Shown in pieces: positions 43,012 through 52,271 of a stretch of 64,000 nt of DNA (positions within the stretch are counted from its first letter, which is position 1; each line of letters opens with the position of its first letter). The stretch spans positions 4,588,001 through 4,652,000 of the forward strand of contig NZ_CP019038.1 in NCBI RefSeq assembly GCF_001941825.1. Direction: 5' to 3'. Source of the DNA: Massilia putida (GTDB lineage Bacteria; Pseudomonadota; Gammaproteobacteria; Burkholderiales; Burkholderiaceae_D). The notes under the pieces were generated by a model. The model saw nothing but the letters and a program-made list of their open reading frames with translations. It was not told the origin of the DNA and searched no databases. Position numbers and translations under genes: made by a program.

Positions 43012-43755
43012 ATGCGCCTCGCCCTGCTGACCGACCTGCACGCGAACCGCGAAGCCGTCGAGGCCTGCCTCGCGCACGCGCAGCGCCAGCACGTCGACCA
43101 GTACGCGTTCACGGGCGACTTCGTCGGCTACGGCGCCGATCCGGCCTGGGTCGTGCGCACGGTGATGGACTACGTGGCGCGCGGCGCCGTGGCGGTGCAA
43201 GGCAACCACGACTACGCGGTCACGCGGCCGCTGCGCCCGCAGATGCACGCGGAGGCGCGCGAGGTCATCGCCTGGACCGGCGGCCAGCTGGGTGCCGATC
43301 AACTGGCCTTCCTGGCCGCGCTGCCCCTCACGCAACAACACGGCAACGCCTGTTTCGTGCATGCCAGCGCGTACGCGCCCGAGCAGTGGGAATACGTCAC
43401 GGACCTCGGCGCGGCCGAGCGCAGCATCCGCGCCAGCGGCAGCCGCATCGTGTTTTCCGGCCACGTGCATGCACCGGCGCTGTACCGCCGCGCCGACGAT
43501 GGCCGCATGGGGCGGCACGTGCCGGCGGCGGGAGAATCCATCGCGCTGCAGCCGCAGCACCAGTATCTCGTGCTGCCCGGCGCCGTGGGCCAGCCGCGCG
43601 ACCAGAACAACGCGGCGTGCTATGCGGTGTTCGACGATGCGGCCCGCGAGATCCAGTATTTCCGGGTGCCGTACGATCACGGCGCGGCCGCGCGCAAGGT
43701 CATCGCGGCCGGGCTGCCGATCGTGTTCGCGATGCGGCTGGTCGAAGGGATTTAA
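43012..43755 (+). CDS. Calcineurin-like metallophosphoesterase
   Basis: 247 residues. All metal-binding motifs are visible: Asp8/His10 in LTDLHANREA, Asp36 in TGDFVGYG, GNHD, the His in CFVHAS, and GHVH. It belongs to the YfcE/MJ0936-like group of small phosphodiesterases; substrate is unknown. The four last bases overlap the convergent small membrane protein gene. Confidence 0.9.
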   Translation: MRLALLTDLHANREAVEACLAHAQRQHVDQYAFTGDFVGYGADPAWVVRTVMDYVARGAVAVQGNHDYAVTRPLRPQMHAEAREVIAWTGGQLGADQLAFLAALPLTQQHGNACFVHASAYAPEQWEYVTDLGAAERSIRASGSRIVFSGHVHAPALYRRADDGRMGRHVPAAGESIALQPQHQYLVLPGAVGQPRDQNNAACYAVFDDAAREIQYFRVPYDHGAAARKVIAAGLPIVFAMRLVEGI

Positions 43756-44123
43756 ACCGCCTGCTGCATGATGCGCTGCTTGCGCGAGCGGCTCACGAAG
43801 AACCACACGATCGCGAGGGGCACCAGCAGCGGCAGCAGCAGCGGCGAGATCATGAGGGCGAGCACGCAGGCGCCCACGGCCAGGCCGCCGATGCACAGGA
43901 TGCCCACGCCGGCGAACACCACCGCGAGCACGGCGCCCACGAACAGCATGATCACGCCGGCCAGCAGCATGCCGCCGCCCGCGAAGACCGTCGCCAGCAC
44001 GGCGCCCAGCGGGCCGCCGAAATCGTCGTCGCCGATGCTGACGACGCTGTCGCCGAACGTGAAGACGTTCCAGACGAGCAGGGCGAACAGGAACAGGATG
44101 ATGATGGCGGCGGTCTTTTTCAT
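43752..44123 (-). CDS. Small hydrophobic membrane protein
   Basis: 123 residues from the ATG at 44123 (AAAGGA upstream). N-terminal helix (AAIIILFLFALLVWNVF) followed by GDSVVSIGDDDF and at least three further hydrophobic, Gly/Ala-rich helices; the C-terminus is basic (SRSRKQRIMQQAV). Resembles inner-membrane proteins with a Gly-rich transmembrane pattern; no family recognised. An LldR-like operator lies 143 bp upstream of its start. Confidence 0.7.
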   Translation of the reverse strand: MKKTAAIIILFLFALLVWNVFTFGDSVVSIGDDDFGGPLGAVLATVFAGGGMLLAGVIMLFVGAVLAVVFAGVGILCIGGLAVGACVLALMISPLLLPLLVPLAIVWFFVSRSRKQRIMQQAV

Positions 44124-44265
44124 GATGGGTCCTTTGGGATCGTTGATCGGGTCATGTCGTTGTCGGCATGGTCGTACTGTATCTGTACGTCCCGACGGGG
44201 CCCATCGGACTGCGACAGGCTGCACAATTCGAGGGCCGGAGGGTTGCTTGTGGCGACGAACGGTG

Positions 44266-44278
44266 CTGGCCCAACCAG
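44266..44278. promoter_or_regulatory. LldR-like operator, distal copy
   Basis: CTGGCCCAACCAG, identical over 13 bp to the copy at 45016-45028, lies just beyond the 3' end of lldR. The TGG-N5-CCA core matches the FadR/LldR type of site (E. coli LldR sites have TGGCCCTACCA, from memory). It may form a DNA loop with the other site or control the small membrane gene downstream. Confidence 0.55.
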
Positions 44279-44284
44279 TGTCCG

Positions 44285-45001
44285 CTACTCCTCTTCGGCA
44301 TCGAACCGGCTGCGCACGTAATCGATGTGCGTCTGCATCGCCGTGCGTGCTTCTTCGGGCCGGCGGGCGCAGATCGCGTCGCAGATCGTGCGGTGCTGCA
44401 GCGACAGGATTTCCGACACCGACTGGTTCAGCTCGCGCAAGCCGTCGACGTTGCGGATGATGTGCTCGCGCATCATCTTCGTGATGCTGCTGTGCAGGTG
44501 CAGGAACATGCTGTTGCGCGAAGCCTGGGCGATCGCCTCGTGCAGCTCGACGTCGATGCGTGATTCGCCGGCGTGGTTGCCCTCCCGCCGCGCCTGGTCG
44601 AGCCGCGCCATCACGCCGCGGATGCGCTCGAGATCCTCGTCCGTGCCGCGCAAGGCGGCGAAGTAGGCGGTGGCGCCTTCCAGCACCCGCCGGAATTCCA
44701 GGATGTCTTCGCGCCGCGCCGGGCTGTCGGCAATGAGCTGACCCCACGGCGACGCCGCGCCCGTGCGCAACTGGTCCGACACGAAGACCCCGCTGCGCGG
44801 CCGGATGTGCACGAGCCCGCGCGCCCCCAGCTGCTGGATCGCTTCGCGCACCGTGTTGCGCGACACCGCATAACGCTCCGCCAGTTCGCGCTCCGACGGC
44901 AGCTTCGAGTTCGCCGGAAAACTGCCATCGAGCAAGGCCTCTTCCAGCTTGCGTGTGACCGAGTTGACCCGCCCCCCGGGCTGCCTGCTCCATGTGACCA
45001 C
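44285..45001 (-). CDS. lldR: FadR/LldR-type GntR repressor of the lactate operon
   Basis: 238 residues from a GTG at 45001, selected because AAGGAG is ideally spaced and the CTGGCCCAACCAG site then falls in the leader; an in-frame ATG at 45040 would put the site inside the gene. GntR winged helix (about 10-75; LPSERELAERYAVSRNTVREAIQQLGARGLV in pieces) and FCD effector domain (about 95-230) with metal-binding His residues (ELHEAIAQAS, LHLHSSI, QHRTICDAI). Such proteins release DNA on binding L-lactate. It is divergent from the lutA operon. Confidence 0.88.
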   Translation of the reverse strand: MVTWSRQPGGRVNSVTRKLEEALLDGSFPANSKLPSERELAERYAVSRNTVREAIQQLGARGLVHIRPRSGVFVSDQLRTGAASPWGQLIADSPARREDILEFRRVLEGATAYFAALRGTDEDLERIRGVMARLDQARREGNHAGESRIDVELHEAIAQASRNSMFLHLHSSITKMMREHIIRNVDGLRELNQSVSEILSLQHRTICDAICARRPEEARTAMQTHIDYVRSRFDAEEE

Positions 45002-45015
45002 GTGCTTCTCCTTCT

Positions 45016-45028
45016 CTGGCCCAACCAG
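45016..45028. promoter_or_regulatory. LldR-like operator, promoter-proximal copy
   Basis: CTGGCCCAACCAG between the divergent lldR and lutA genes; identical to the site at 44266-44278. It lies 15 bp from the lldR start and 74 bp from the lutA start, a good position to repress both. Confidence 0.6.
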
Positions 45029-45101
45029 TTTGTCATGCATACAGAATACTGGAAATATCTGTCGACCAAAAGAAAAAGACAACGAACTCTGGAGGCAATG
45101 C

Positions 45102-45848
45102 ATGACCCGCAACGTGTATCTGTTCGGCACCTGTGTGATCGACCTGTTCATGCCGCAGGCCGGGCTCGACGCCGTGCGCGTGCTGGAAGCGGCCGGCGTC
45201 ACCGTCCACTATCCGCGCGGGCAGAGCTGCTGCGGCCAGCCCGCGTGGAGCAGCGGCAATCCGGACGAGGCGCGGGCCGTCGCGCACGCCCAGCTGGACC
45301 TGTTTCCCGAACCCTGGCCCATCATCGTCCCCTCCGGCTCGTGCGCCGGCATGATGCGCAAGCATTGGCCGGAGCTGTTCCGCGACGATCCGGCCGTTGC
45401 CGCCCGGGCGCAGGCCGTGGCCGGGCGCGTGTATGAATTCGGCGCCTTCCTGTTGCACGTCCTGGAGTGGAAGATGCTCGCCGGGGCGCCCGCGCTGCCC
45501 GAGGACGTCGTCCTGCACACCTCCTGCTCCGCGCGACGCGAGATGGGCACGCGGGCCCACGGCGTCGCGCTGCTCGACGCGCTGCCCGGCGTGACGCGCG
45601 TGGAGCACGAGCGCGAATCGGAATGCTGCGGCTTCGGCGGCTCGTTCTCGATCAAGCACGCGGACATTTCCGGCGCCATGGTCAAGGACAAGATCGCATC
45701 CGTGCGCGCGACCGGATGCCGCCGCGTCGTGTCGGCCGACTGCGCGTGCCTGCTCAATATCGGGCACGCGGCGCAGCATCAGGGCGCCCCGCTCGCCGTC
45801 GAGCACCTGGCCAGCTTCCTCTTGCGCCGGATGGGAGAACAGGCATGA
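45102..45848 (+). CDS. lutA: L-lactate dehydrogenase complex protein LutA (LldE), Fe-S oxidoreductase
   Basis: 248 residues from ATG 45102 (GGAGG upstream). Contains two CCG-type domains (GQSCCGQPAWSSG and ESECCGFGGSFSIKH) characteristic of LutA/LldE and heterodisulfide-reductase-like iron-sulfur proteins. With LutB and LutC it oxidises L-lactate to pyruvate and passes electrons to quinone. It is the first gene of the operon, and its TGA overlaps the ATG of the LutC gene. Confidence 0.93.
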   Translation: MTRNVYLFGTCVIDLFMPQAGLDAVRVLEAAGVTVHYPRGQSCCGQPAWSSGNPDEARAVAHAQLDLFPEPWPIIVPSGSCAGMMRKHWPELFRDDPAVAARAQAVAGRVYEFGAFLLHVLEWKMLAGAPALPEDVVLHTSCSARREMGTRAHGVALLDALPGVTRVEHERESECCGFGGSFSIKHADISGAMVKDKIASVRATGCRRVVSADCACLLNIGHAAQHQGAPLAVEHLASFLLRRMGEQA

Positions 45849-46543
45849 GCGCGCGCGACAGCATCTTGCAACGCCTGCGCGCCGCCCATCCGCAGGCCGC
45901 CGGCATCCTCGATCTCGAACGCCGCATCGATGCCCATTTCGACGCGCGCCGCGCGGACCCGCCGGCCGCGCCGGCTGTCCTGGCGCAGCGCATGCAGGCC
46001 GCTCTCGAAGCCGTGCGCGCGCAGGCCTGGTGCGCCCGTGCCGGCGAATGGCCCGCGCAGGTGGCCCGGCGCCTGTTGGATGCGGGCGTATCGCGGATCG
46101 TCGTCGACGCCGTGACTCCGGAAGGCCGGGCGTTGCGCGCCGCGCTGCCGGCCAGTATCGAGGCAGTGGCGTTCGACCGGCCGCTGGAAGATTGGAAGGA
46201 AGAACTGTTCGGCACCGTCGATGCCGGCTTCACGGTCGCGCGTTCCGGCATCGCCGCCACCGGCACGCTGGTGCTCGCGCCGGACGCCGCGTCCCCGCGC
46301 ACCGTGTCGCTGGTGCCGCCGCTGCACATCGCGCTCGTCCATGCGCACACGCTGCACGCCGACCTGCACCAGGCGCTGCACGCGGAGCGCTGGCAGGACG
46401 GCATGCCCACCAACCTCGTGCTGGCGACCGGACCATCGAAGACGTCCGACATCCAGCAGACCCTGGCGTTCGGCGCGCACGGTCCGCGCTGGACGTGGGT
46501 CGTGATCGTCACAGAGTCACTCAACGTCAAGGAACCCGCATGA
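45845..46543 (+). CDS. lutC: L-lactate dehydrogenase complex protein LutC (LldG), LUD domain
   Basis: 232 residues. LUD (DUF162) domain: FTVARSGIAATGTLVLAPDAASPRTVSLVPPLHIALV in pieces, and TGPSKTSDIQQTLAFGAHGP. In many genomes the order is lutA-lutB-lutC; here LutC comes second, between LutA and LutB, overlapping each neighbour by four bases. The role within the complex is not fully known. Confidence 0.92.
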   Translation: MSARDSILQRLRAAHPQAAGILDLERRIDAHFDARRADPPAAPAVLAQRMQAALEAVRAQAWCARAGEWPAQVARRLLDAGVSRIVVDAVTPEGRALRAALPASIEAVAFDRPLEDWKEELFGTVDAGFTVARSGIAATGTLVLAPDAASPRTVSLVPPLHIALVHAHTLHADLHQALHAERWQDGMPTNLVLATGPSKTSDIQQTLAFGAHGPRWTWVVIVTESLNVKEPA

Positions 46544-47982
46544 CGACGTCCCCATTGCAGTTCGTGGCGCCGCAGGATTTCCACGCGCGCAGCCGCGCGG
46601 CGCTGGACGATCCGCAACTGCGCCAGAGTTTTCGCGGCGCGATGACCTTTCTGCAGGGCAAGCGCCGCGGCCAGTTCGGCGACGAGGACGAGCTCCAGCG
46701 CCTGCGCGACCTCGGCGAAGCCGTGCGCAAGAACGCGCTCGTGAAACTGCCGGCGTTGCTGGAACAACTGGAAACGAAGCTGACGGCCGCCGGCGCCACG
46801 GTCCACTGGGCCGCCACGCCCGAGGAAGCGAATGCGATCATCCACGGCATCGCGACGGCGCGCGGCGCGCGGCGCATCGTCAAGGGCAAGTCGATGGCGA
46901 GCGAGGAGATCGAGCTCAACCACTATCTCGAGCAGCGCGGCTTCGCCTGCGTCGAATCCGACATGGGCGAATACATCGTCCAGCTGGCCGGCGAAAAGCC
47001 GTCGCACATCGTGATGCCGGCGATTCACAAGACCCGCGCCGACATCGGCACGCTGTTCGCCAAGCACATCCCGGGGACGGCGTACACGGAAGACGTCGAC
47101 CAGCTGATCCAGACCGGAAGACTCACGCTGCGCAACGCCTTCGTCGAGGCCGACATCGGCCTGTCGGGCGTGAACTTCGCCGCCGCCGACACGGGCACCT
47201 TGTGGCTCGTCGAGAACGAGGGCAACGGCCGCCTGTCGACCACCGTGCCGGACGTGCACATCGCCATCATGGGCATCGAAAAGGTCGTGGAAAAGCTGGA
47301 GCACATCGTGCCGCTCACGAGCCTGCTGACGCGTTCCGCGACCGGGCAGCCCATCACGACCTATTTCAACCTGATCTCGGGGCCGCGCCACGCGGGCGAA
47401 CTGGACGGGCCGCGCGAACTGCATCTCGTCCTGCTCGACAACGGCCGCACGCAGGCGTATGCGGACGAGGAGCTGCGGTCGACACTGCAATGCATCCGCT
47501 GCGGCGCGTGCATGAACCATTGCCCCGTCTACGGCCGTATCGGCGGCCACGCGTACGGCACGACGTATCCCGGGCCGATCGGCGCGATCCTGTCGCCGCA
47601 CCTGCTGGGCCTCGAATCGACGGCCGACCTCGCGACCGCGTCGAGCCTGTGCGGCGCATGCGGCGACGTGTGTCCCGTGCGCATCCCGATCCCGCAGCTG
47701 CTGGTGCGCCTGCGCACCGAGGCGAACCGCGACCCCGATGCCGAGGTCGAACATCCACTGCGCGGGCAGGGCGCCAAATACAGCCGCGGTGAACGCCTCG
47801 TCTGGCGCTTCTGGCGCGGCGCGTTCGCCCGGCCCGGGGTTTACCGCCTGTTCCGCTGGACGGCCACGCGGTTGCGCGGTTTGACGCCGGCGGACCAGCT
47901 CGGCTGGACCAAGTACCGCACCCCCCTCAAGCCCGCGCCGCGCAGCCTGGCCGATCTGCTGCGCGAGCGGGGACAACCCTGA
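46540..47982 (+). CDS. lutB: L-lactate dehydrogenase complex protein LutB (LldF)
   Basis: 480 residues. A LUD domain (about 70-300) is followed by two 4Fe-4S clusters in CIRCGACMNHCPVYG and CGACGDVCPVRIP, and by a C-terminal DUF3390-like part (SLADLLRERGQP). It is the electron-transfer subunit of the Lut complex. ATG 46540 overlaps the lutC stop (ATGA). A 72-bp gap with a GAGGAG ribosome site separates it from lldP. Confidence 0.93.
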   Translation: MTTSPLQFVAPQDFHARSRAALDDPQLRQSFRGAMTFLQGKRRGQFGDEDELQRLRDLGEAVRKNALVKLPALLEQLETKLTAAGATVHWAATPEEANAIIHGIATARGARRIVKGKSMASEEIELNHYLEQRGFACVESDMGEYIVQLAGEKPSHIVMPAIHKTRADIGTLFAKHIPGTAYTEDVDQLIQTGRLTLRNAFVEADIGLSGVNFAAADTGTLWLVENEGNGRLSTTVPDVHIAIMGIEKVVEKLEHIVPLTSLLTRSATGQPITTYFNLISGPRHAGELDGPRELHLVLLDNGRTQAYADEELRSTLQCIRCGACMNHCPVYGRIGGHAYGTTYPGPIGAILSPHLLGLESTADLATASSLCGACGDVCPVRIPIPQLLVRLRTEANRDPDAEVEHPLRGQGAKYSRGERLVWRFWRGAFARPGVYRLFRWTATRLRGLTPADQLGWTKYRTPLKPAPRSLADLLRERGQP

Positions 47983-48054
47983 CAAAAGAACGTCATGCCA
48001 ATAGACGTCACATTGAAGCCCCACTAAATTCTATAAACATCCGAGGAGACACAC

Positions 48055-49713
48055 ATGGTTTGGCAACAGATTTACGATCCATTCGGCAACATGGCAATAT
48101 CGACCCTGCTAGCGGCCGTACCCGTCGTGGTGATGCTGGCCGCGCTCGGGTTTTTCCACATCAAGGCGCATATCGCGGCCGCGCTCGGCCTGGGCGCGGC
48201 ATTGCTGGTCTCCGTGTTCGGCTACCACATGCCCGCCGTCATGGCAGGCAAGGCCGCGCTGTTCGGCGGCTTCACGGGCCTGCTGCCCATCGGCTGGATC
48301 GTCCTGAACATCATCTTCCTGCAGCAGCTGTGCGAACAGAACGGCAGCTTCAAGGTGCTGCAGGCGTCGCTGTCCGGCATCACGAACGACCGCCGCCTGC
48401 AGCTGCTGCTGATCGCGTTCTGCTTCGGCGCGTTCTTCGAGGGCGCCGCCGGCTTCGGCACGCCGGTCGCGGTCACGGCCGGCATCCTGATCGGGCTCGG
48501 CTTTTCGCCGCTGGCCGCGTCCGGGCTGTCGCTCATCGCGAACACGGCGCCGGTGGCGTTCGGTGCGCTCGGTACGCCCGTGATCACGCTGGCCAAGGTG
48601 CACGGCTACGACCTGATGGAAGTGACAGCCATGATCGGCCGCCAGCTGCCGTTCTTTTCCCTGTTGGTGCCGTTCTGGCTGATCTGGGCATTCGCCGGCC
48701 GCAAGGCGATGTGGGACATCTGGCCCGCGATCCTCGTGACCGGCCTGTCGTTCGCGATCCCGCAATACCTCGTGTCGAATTTCATCGGGCCGGAACTGGT
48801 GGACATCATCGCCGCCCTCGTGTCGATGGCGTCGCTGGTGCTGTTCCTGCGCGTGTGGCAGCCGAAGACCGTGTGGACGTCGGCCAGCCTGAAGGGCCGC
48901 GAGGCGGAGGGCGCATCCGGGCAGGCGGAAAGCACCCTGCGGTATTCGCGGGCGGAACTCGTGCGCGCGTGGACGCCGTGGATCATTCTCACGGTGTTCG
49001 TCTTCATCTGGGGCCTGCCGCCGGTGAAGGAATATTTCAATAGCGTGTTCGCGCCCAAATTCCCGATGGGCGGCCTGCACAACCAGATCATGCGCGTGCC
49101 CCCGGTGGTGCCGAAGGCCGTGCCGGAAGCGGCCGTCTACGTGTTCAACCTGTTGTCGGCGACAGGCACCGGGATCCTGCTGTCGGCCATCGCCGGCGCG
49201 CTGTTCATGCACTACAGCCTAGGTGCGATCGTGCGCACGTTCTTCCGCACCCTGTGGCTCGTACGGTACTCTCTGCTGACCATCGTGCTGATGCTGGCGC
49301 TGGGTACGCTCACGCGCTATTCCGGCACCGACACGACGCTGGGTCTCGCCTTCGCCAACACCGGCGTGCTGTATCCGTTCTTCGGCACCCTCATGGGCTG
49401 GCTCGGCGTGGCGATGACCGGTTCCGACACCGCCTCGAACGTCCTGTTCGGCGGCATGCAGAAAGTGGCCGCGCAGCAGCTCGGCCTCGCGCCGAACCTG
49501 ATGGGCGCGGCGAACAGTTCCGGCGGCGTGATGGGCAAGATGATCGATGCGCAGTCGATCGTCGTCGCGTCCACCGCCACGCGCTGGGTCAACCACGAAG
49601 GCGACATCCTGCGCTTCGTGTTCTTCCACTCGTTCGCACTGGCCGCGCTGGTCGGTGTCCTGGTCATGCTACAGGCGTATGTGTGGCCGTTCACGTCGAT
49701 GGTGACCCGATGA
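48055..49713 (+). CDS. lldP: L-lactate permease
   Basis: 552 residues, about 12-14 hydrophobic helices, the usual LctP/LldP length. Family motifs: FFEGAAGFGTPVAVTAGILIGLGF in pieces, ANTAPVAFGALGTPV, and near the end GSDTASNVLFGGMQK and GVMGKMIDAQSIVVASTA. It imports L-lactate, D-lactate or glycolate with protons. GAGGAG lies upstream of the ATG. The TGA overlaps the next ATG (49710). Confidence 0.95.
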   Translation: MVWQQIYDPFGNMAISTLLAAVPVVVMLAALGFFHIKAHIAAALGLGAALLVSVFGYHMPAVMAGKAALFGGFTGLLPIGWIVLNIIFLQQLCEQNGSFKVLQASLSGITNDRRLQLLLIAFCFGAFFEGAAGFGTPVAVTAGILIGLGFSPLAASGLSLIANTAPVAFGALGTPVITLAKVHGYDLMEVTAMIGRQLPFFSLLVPFWLIWAFAGRKAMWDIWPAILVTGLSFAIPQYLVSNFIGPELVDIIAALVSMASLVLFLRVWQPKTVWTSASLKGREAEGASGQAESTLRYSRAELVRAWTPWIILTVFVFIWGLPPVKEYFNSVFAPKFPMGGLHNQIMRVPPVVPKAVPEAAVYVFNLLSATGTGILLSAIAGALFMHYSLGAIVRTFFRTLWLVRYSLLTIVLMLALGTLTRYSGTDTTLGLAFANTGVLYPFFGTLMGWLGVAMTGSDTASNVLFGGMQKVAAQQLGLAPNLMGAANSSGGVMGKMIDAQSIVVASTATRWVNHEGDILRFVFFHSFALAALVGVLVMLQAYVWPFTSMVTR

Positions 49714-51209
49714 ACGCTTCCGTCTCTTCCGAAACCCGGGCCGTCAGCCAGCGCGAGGCCGCGGCCCCGGTGCTGGCCGCGCTGCTGGCCGTGCTGCCCG
49801 ACCGCTGCGTGCTCTTCGACGCCGAGCAGACGCGCGCCTATGAATGCGACGGCCTGGCCGCCTACCGCCAGATGCCGATGATCGTGCTGCTGCCGGAGAA
49901 CGAGGCGCAGATCGTCGCGGCCATCGCGGTCTGCCGCCAGTTGCAACTGCCGATCGTGCCGCGCGGCGCCGGCACCGGCCTGTCCGGCGGCGCCATGCCG
50001 ATCGCCGGGGGCGTCGTGCTGTCGACGGCGCGCCTGAACCGGATCGTCAAGCTCGATCCGTATGCCCGCACGGCCGTCGTGCAGCCCGGCGTACGCAATC
50101 TCGCGATCTCGGAAGCGGCCGCGCCGCACGGGTTGTACTACGCGCCCGATCCCTCGTCGCAGATCGCATGCACCATCGGCGGCAACGTCGCCGAGAATTC
50201 GGGCGGCGTGCACTGCCTGAAATACGGCCTGACCGTGCACAACGTGCTGCGCGTGCGGATGGTGACGACGGATGGCGAGATCATCGAGCTGGGCAGCGAG
50301 GCGCTGGACGCCCCCGGCCTCGACCTGCTGGCGGTCGCGATCGGATCGGAAGGCATGCTCGGCGTCGTGACCGAGGTGACGGTCAAGCTGGTGCCAAAGC
50401 CGCGCGTGGCGCGCGTCGTGATGGCGTCGTTCGACGATATCGTCAAGGCCGGCGACGCCGTCGCCAGCGTGATCGCGGCCGGCATCATCCCGGCCGGGCT
50501 GGAAATGATGGACCGGCTGTCGTCGCAGGTCGCCGAGGAATTCGTGCATGCGGGTTACGACACGCAGGCCGCCGCGGTCCTGCTGTGCGAGTCGGACGGC
50601 ATCCCCGAGGAAGTCGACGAAGAGATCGCGCGCATGAGCGAAGTGCTCAGCCGCTGCGGCGCGACGGCGCTGGCCGTGTCGCAGGACGAGGCGGAGCGCC
50701 TGCGCTTCTGGTCCGGCCGCAAGAACGCCTTCCCGGCCGTCGGCCGCATCTCGCCGGACTATTACTGCATGGACGGCACGATCCCGCGCAAGCATCTCGC
50801 CCACGTGCTGCAGCGCATCGAGGCCATGGAACAGAAATACGGCCTGCGCTGCGCGAACGTGTTCCACGCCGGCGACGGCAACCTGCACCCCTTGATCATG
50901 TTCGATGCGAACGTGCCGGGCGAATTCCACCGCGCGGAGCTGTTCGGTGCCGACATCCTAGAGCTGTGCGTGGAAGTCGGCGGCACGATCACGGGCGAAC
51001 ACGGCGTCGGCATCGAGAAGATCAATTCGATGTGCGTGCAGTTCTCGCGCGCCGAGCTGGATGCGTTCCTGGCCGTCAAACGCGCTTTCGATCCGGCCGG
51101 CATTCTCAATCCCGACAAGGCGATCCCGACCTTGCACCGCTGCGCCGAGTATGGCCGCATGCACGTGCATCGCGGGCAGACGCCATTTTCCAACCTGCCG
51201 CGCTTTTGA
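49710..51209 (+). CDS. glcD: FAD-linked D-lactate/glycolate dehydrogenase subunit (GlcD)
   Basis: 499 residues. FAD-binding PCMH domain (PRGAGTGLSGGAMP, SSQIACTIGGNVAENSGGVHCLKYG in pieces) and the FAD-oxidase C-terminal domain with VFHAGDGNLHPL and GEHGVG. In the GlcDEF complex this subunit oxidises glycolate to glyoxylate or D-lactate to pyruvate. Its place after lutABC and lldP under LldR favours use on lactate, but this is inferred. Overlaps lldP by four bases. Confidence 0.92.
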   Translation: MNASVSSETRAVSQREAAAPVLAALLAVLPDRCVLFDAEQTRAYECDGLAAYRQMPMIVLLPENEAQIVAAIAVCRQLQLPIVPRGAGTGLSGGAMPIAGGVVLSTARLNRIVKLDPYARTAVVQPGVRNLAISEAAAPHGLYYAPDPSSQIACTIGGNVAENSGGVHCLKYGLTVHNVLRVRMVTTDGEIIELGSEALDAPGLDLLAVAIGSEGMLGVVTEVTVKLVPKPRVARVVMASFDDIVKAGDAVASVIAAGIIPAGLEMMDRLSSQVAEEFVHAGYDTQAAAVLLCESDGIPEEVDEEIARMSEVLSRCGATALAVSQDEAERLRFWSGRKNAFPAVGRISPDYYCMDGTIPRKHLAHVLQRIEAMEQKYGLRCANVFHAGDGNLHPLIMFDANVPGEFHRAELFGADILELCVEVGGTITGEHGVGIEKINSMCVQFSRAELDAFLAVKRAFDPAGILNPDKAIPTLHRCAEYGRMHVHRGQTPFSNLPRF

Positions 51210-51211
51210 CG

Positions 51212-52270
51212 ATGGATACGACGCTACAAGAATTCGCCGACCGGATCGGCCACGCCACCGCCACCCGCACGCCATTGCGCATCCGCGGCGGCGGCACCAA
51301 GGACTGGTACGGACAGGACGTGCAGGGCGCGATGCTCGACACGACGGCCTATCGCGGCATCACGGACTACGAGCCGACGGAACTCGTGATCAGCGCCCGC
51401 TGCGGCACGCCGCTGGCCGAGATCGAGGCCCACCTGGCGCAGCACGGCCAGATGCTCGCGTTCGAGCCGCCGCACTTCGGGCCATTCGCCACGATCGGCG
51501 GCACGGTGGCCGCCGGACTGGCCGGACCGCGCCGCCAGGCGGCCGGCGGCGTGCGCGACTTCGTGCTCGGCGCCGTGCTGTTGGACGGACAAGGCCAGGT
51601 GCTGCACTTCGGCGGCAAGGTGATGAAGAACGTGGCCGGCTATGACGTGTCGCGCCTCTTGGCCGGCTCGCTCGGCGTGTTCGGCCTGATCGCCGAGGTG
51701 TCGCTGAAGGTGTTGCCGAAGCCTGTCGCCGAATGCACGGTGCAGCTGCGGATGAACGAAGACGAGGCGCTGCGCCGGCTGAACGAATGGGGCGGGCAGC
51801 CGTTGCCCGTGTCGGCCTCCAGCTGGCACGACGACGTGCTGACGGTGCGCCTGTCCGGTGCGCGGTCGGCCGTCGACGCGGCGCGTCGTCGCATCGGCGG
51901 CGAGCTGCTGGACGATGCGGACGCCTGGTGGCGTGCACTGCGCGAACACGAAGGCGCCTTCTTCACGGAGGCGGGCAGCCTGTGGCGCCTGTCTCTGCCG
52001 ACGGTCGCGCCGCCGCTGCCTCTGCCCGGCACCCAGCTGATCGAATGGGGCGGCGCGCAACGCTGGCTCAGGACTCGTGCCGATGCGGCCACGATCCGCG
52101 CGGCCGCAAGCAAGGTTGGCGGCCACGCGACGCTGTTCCGCGGCGACGACCGCCACGCCGGCGTGTTCCAGCCGCTGGCGCCCGCCGTCCTCGCGATCCA
52201 CCGACAACTCAAGAATGCATTCGACCCGGCCGGCGTCTTCAACCGCGGCCGCATGTACAAGGATTTTTAA
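51212..52270 (+). CDS. glcE: FAD-binding subunit GlcE
   Basis: 352 residues, starting 2 bp after the glcD stop. A short FAD-binding domain of the GlcE type: LRIRGGGTKDWYG, FGPFATIGGTVAAGLAGPRR, GKVMKNVAGYDVSRLLAGSLG; ends with the conserved FDPAGVFNRGRMYKDF. It partners GlcD and GlcF. AAGGA at its 3' end is the ribosome site for glcF. Confidence 0.93.
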   Translation: MDTTLQEFADRIGHATATRTPLRIRGGGTKDWYGQDVQGAMLDTTAYRGITDYEPTELVISARCGTPLAEIEAHLAQHGQMLAFEPPHFGPFATIGGTVAAGLAGPRRQAAGGVRDFVLGAVLLDGQGQVLHFGGKVMKNVAGYDVSRLLAGSLGVFGLIAEVSLKVLPKPVAECTVQLRMNEDEALRRLNEWGGQPLPVSASSWHDDVLTVRLSGARSAVDAARRRIGGELLDDADAWWRALREHEGAFFTEAGSLWRLSLPTVAPPLPLPGTQLIEWGGAQRWLRTRADAATIRAAASKVGGHATLFRGDDRHAGVFQPLAPAVLAIHRQLKNAFDPAGVFNRGRMYKDF

Positions 52271-52271
52271 A

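Noticed and set aside
47983..48054. Second promoter/operator before lldP
   Set aside because: Only a weak ACGTCA repeat and a ribosome site are seen; no convincing -10/-35 or LldR site.
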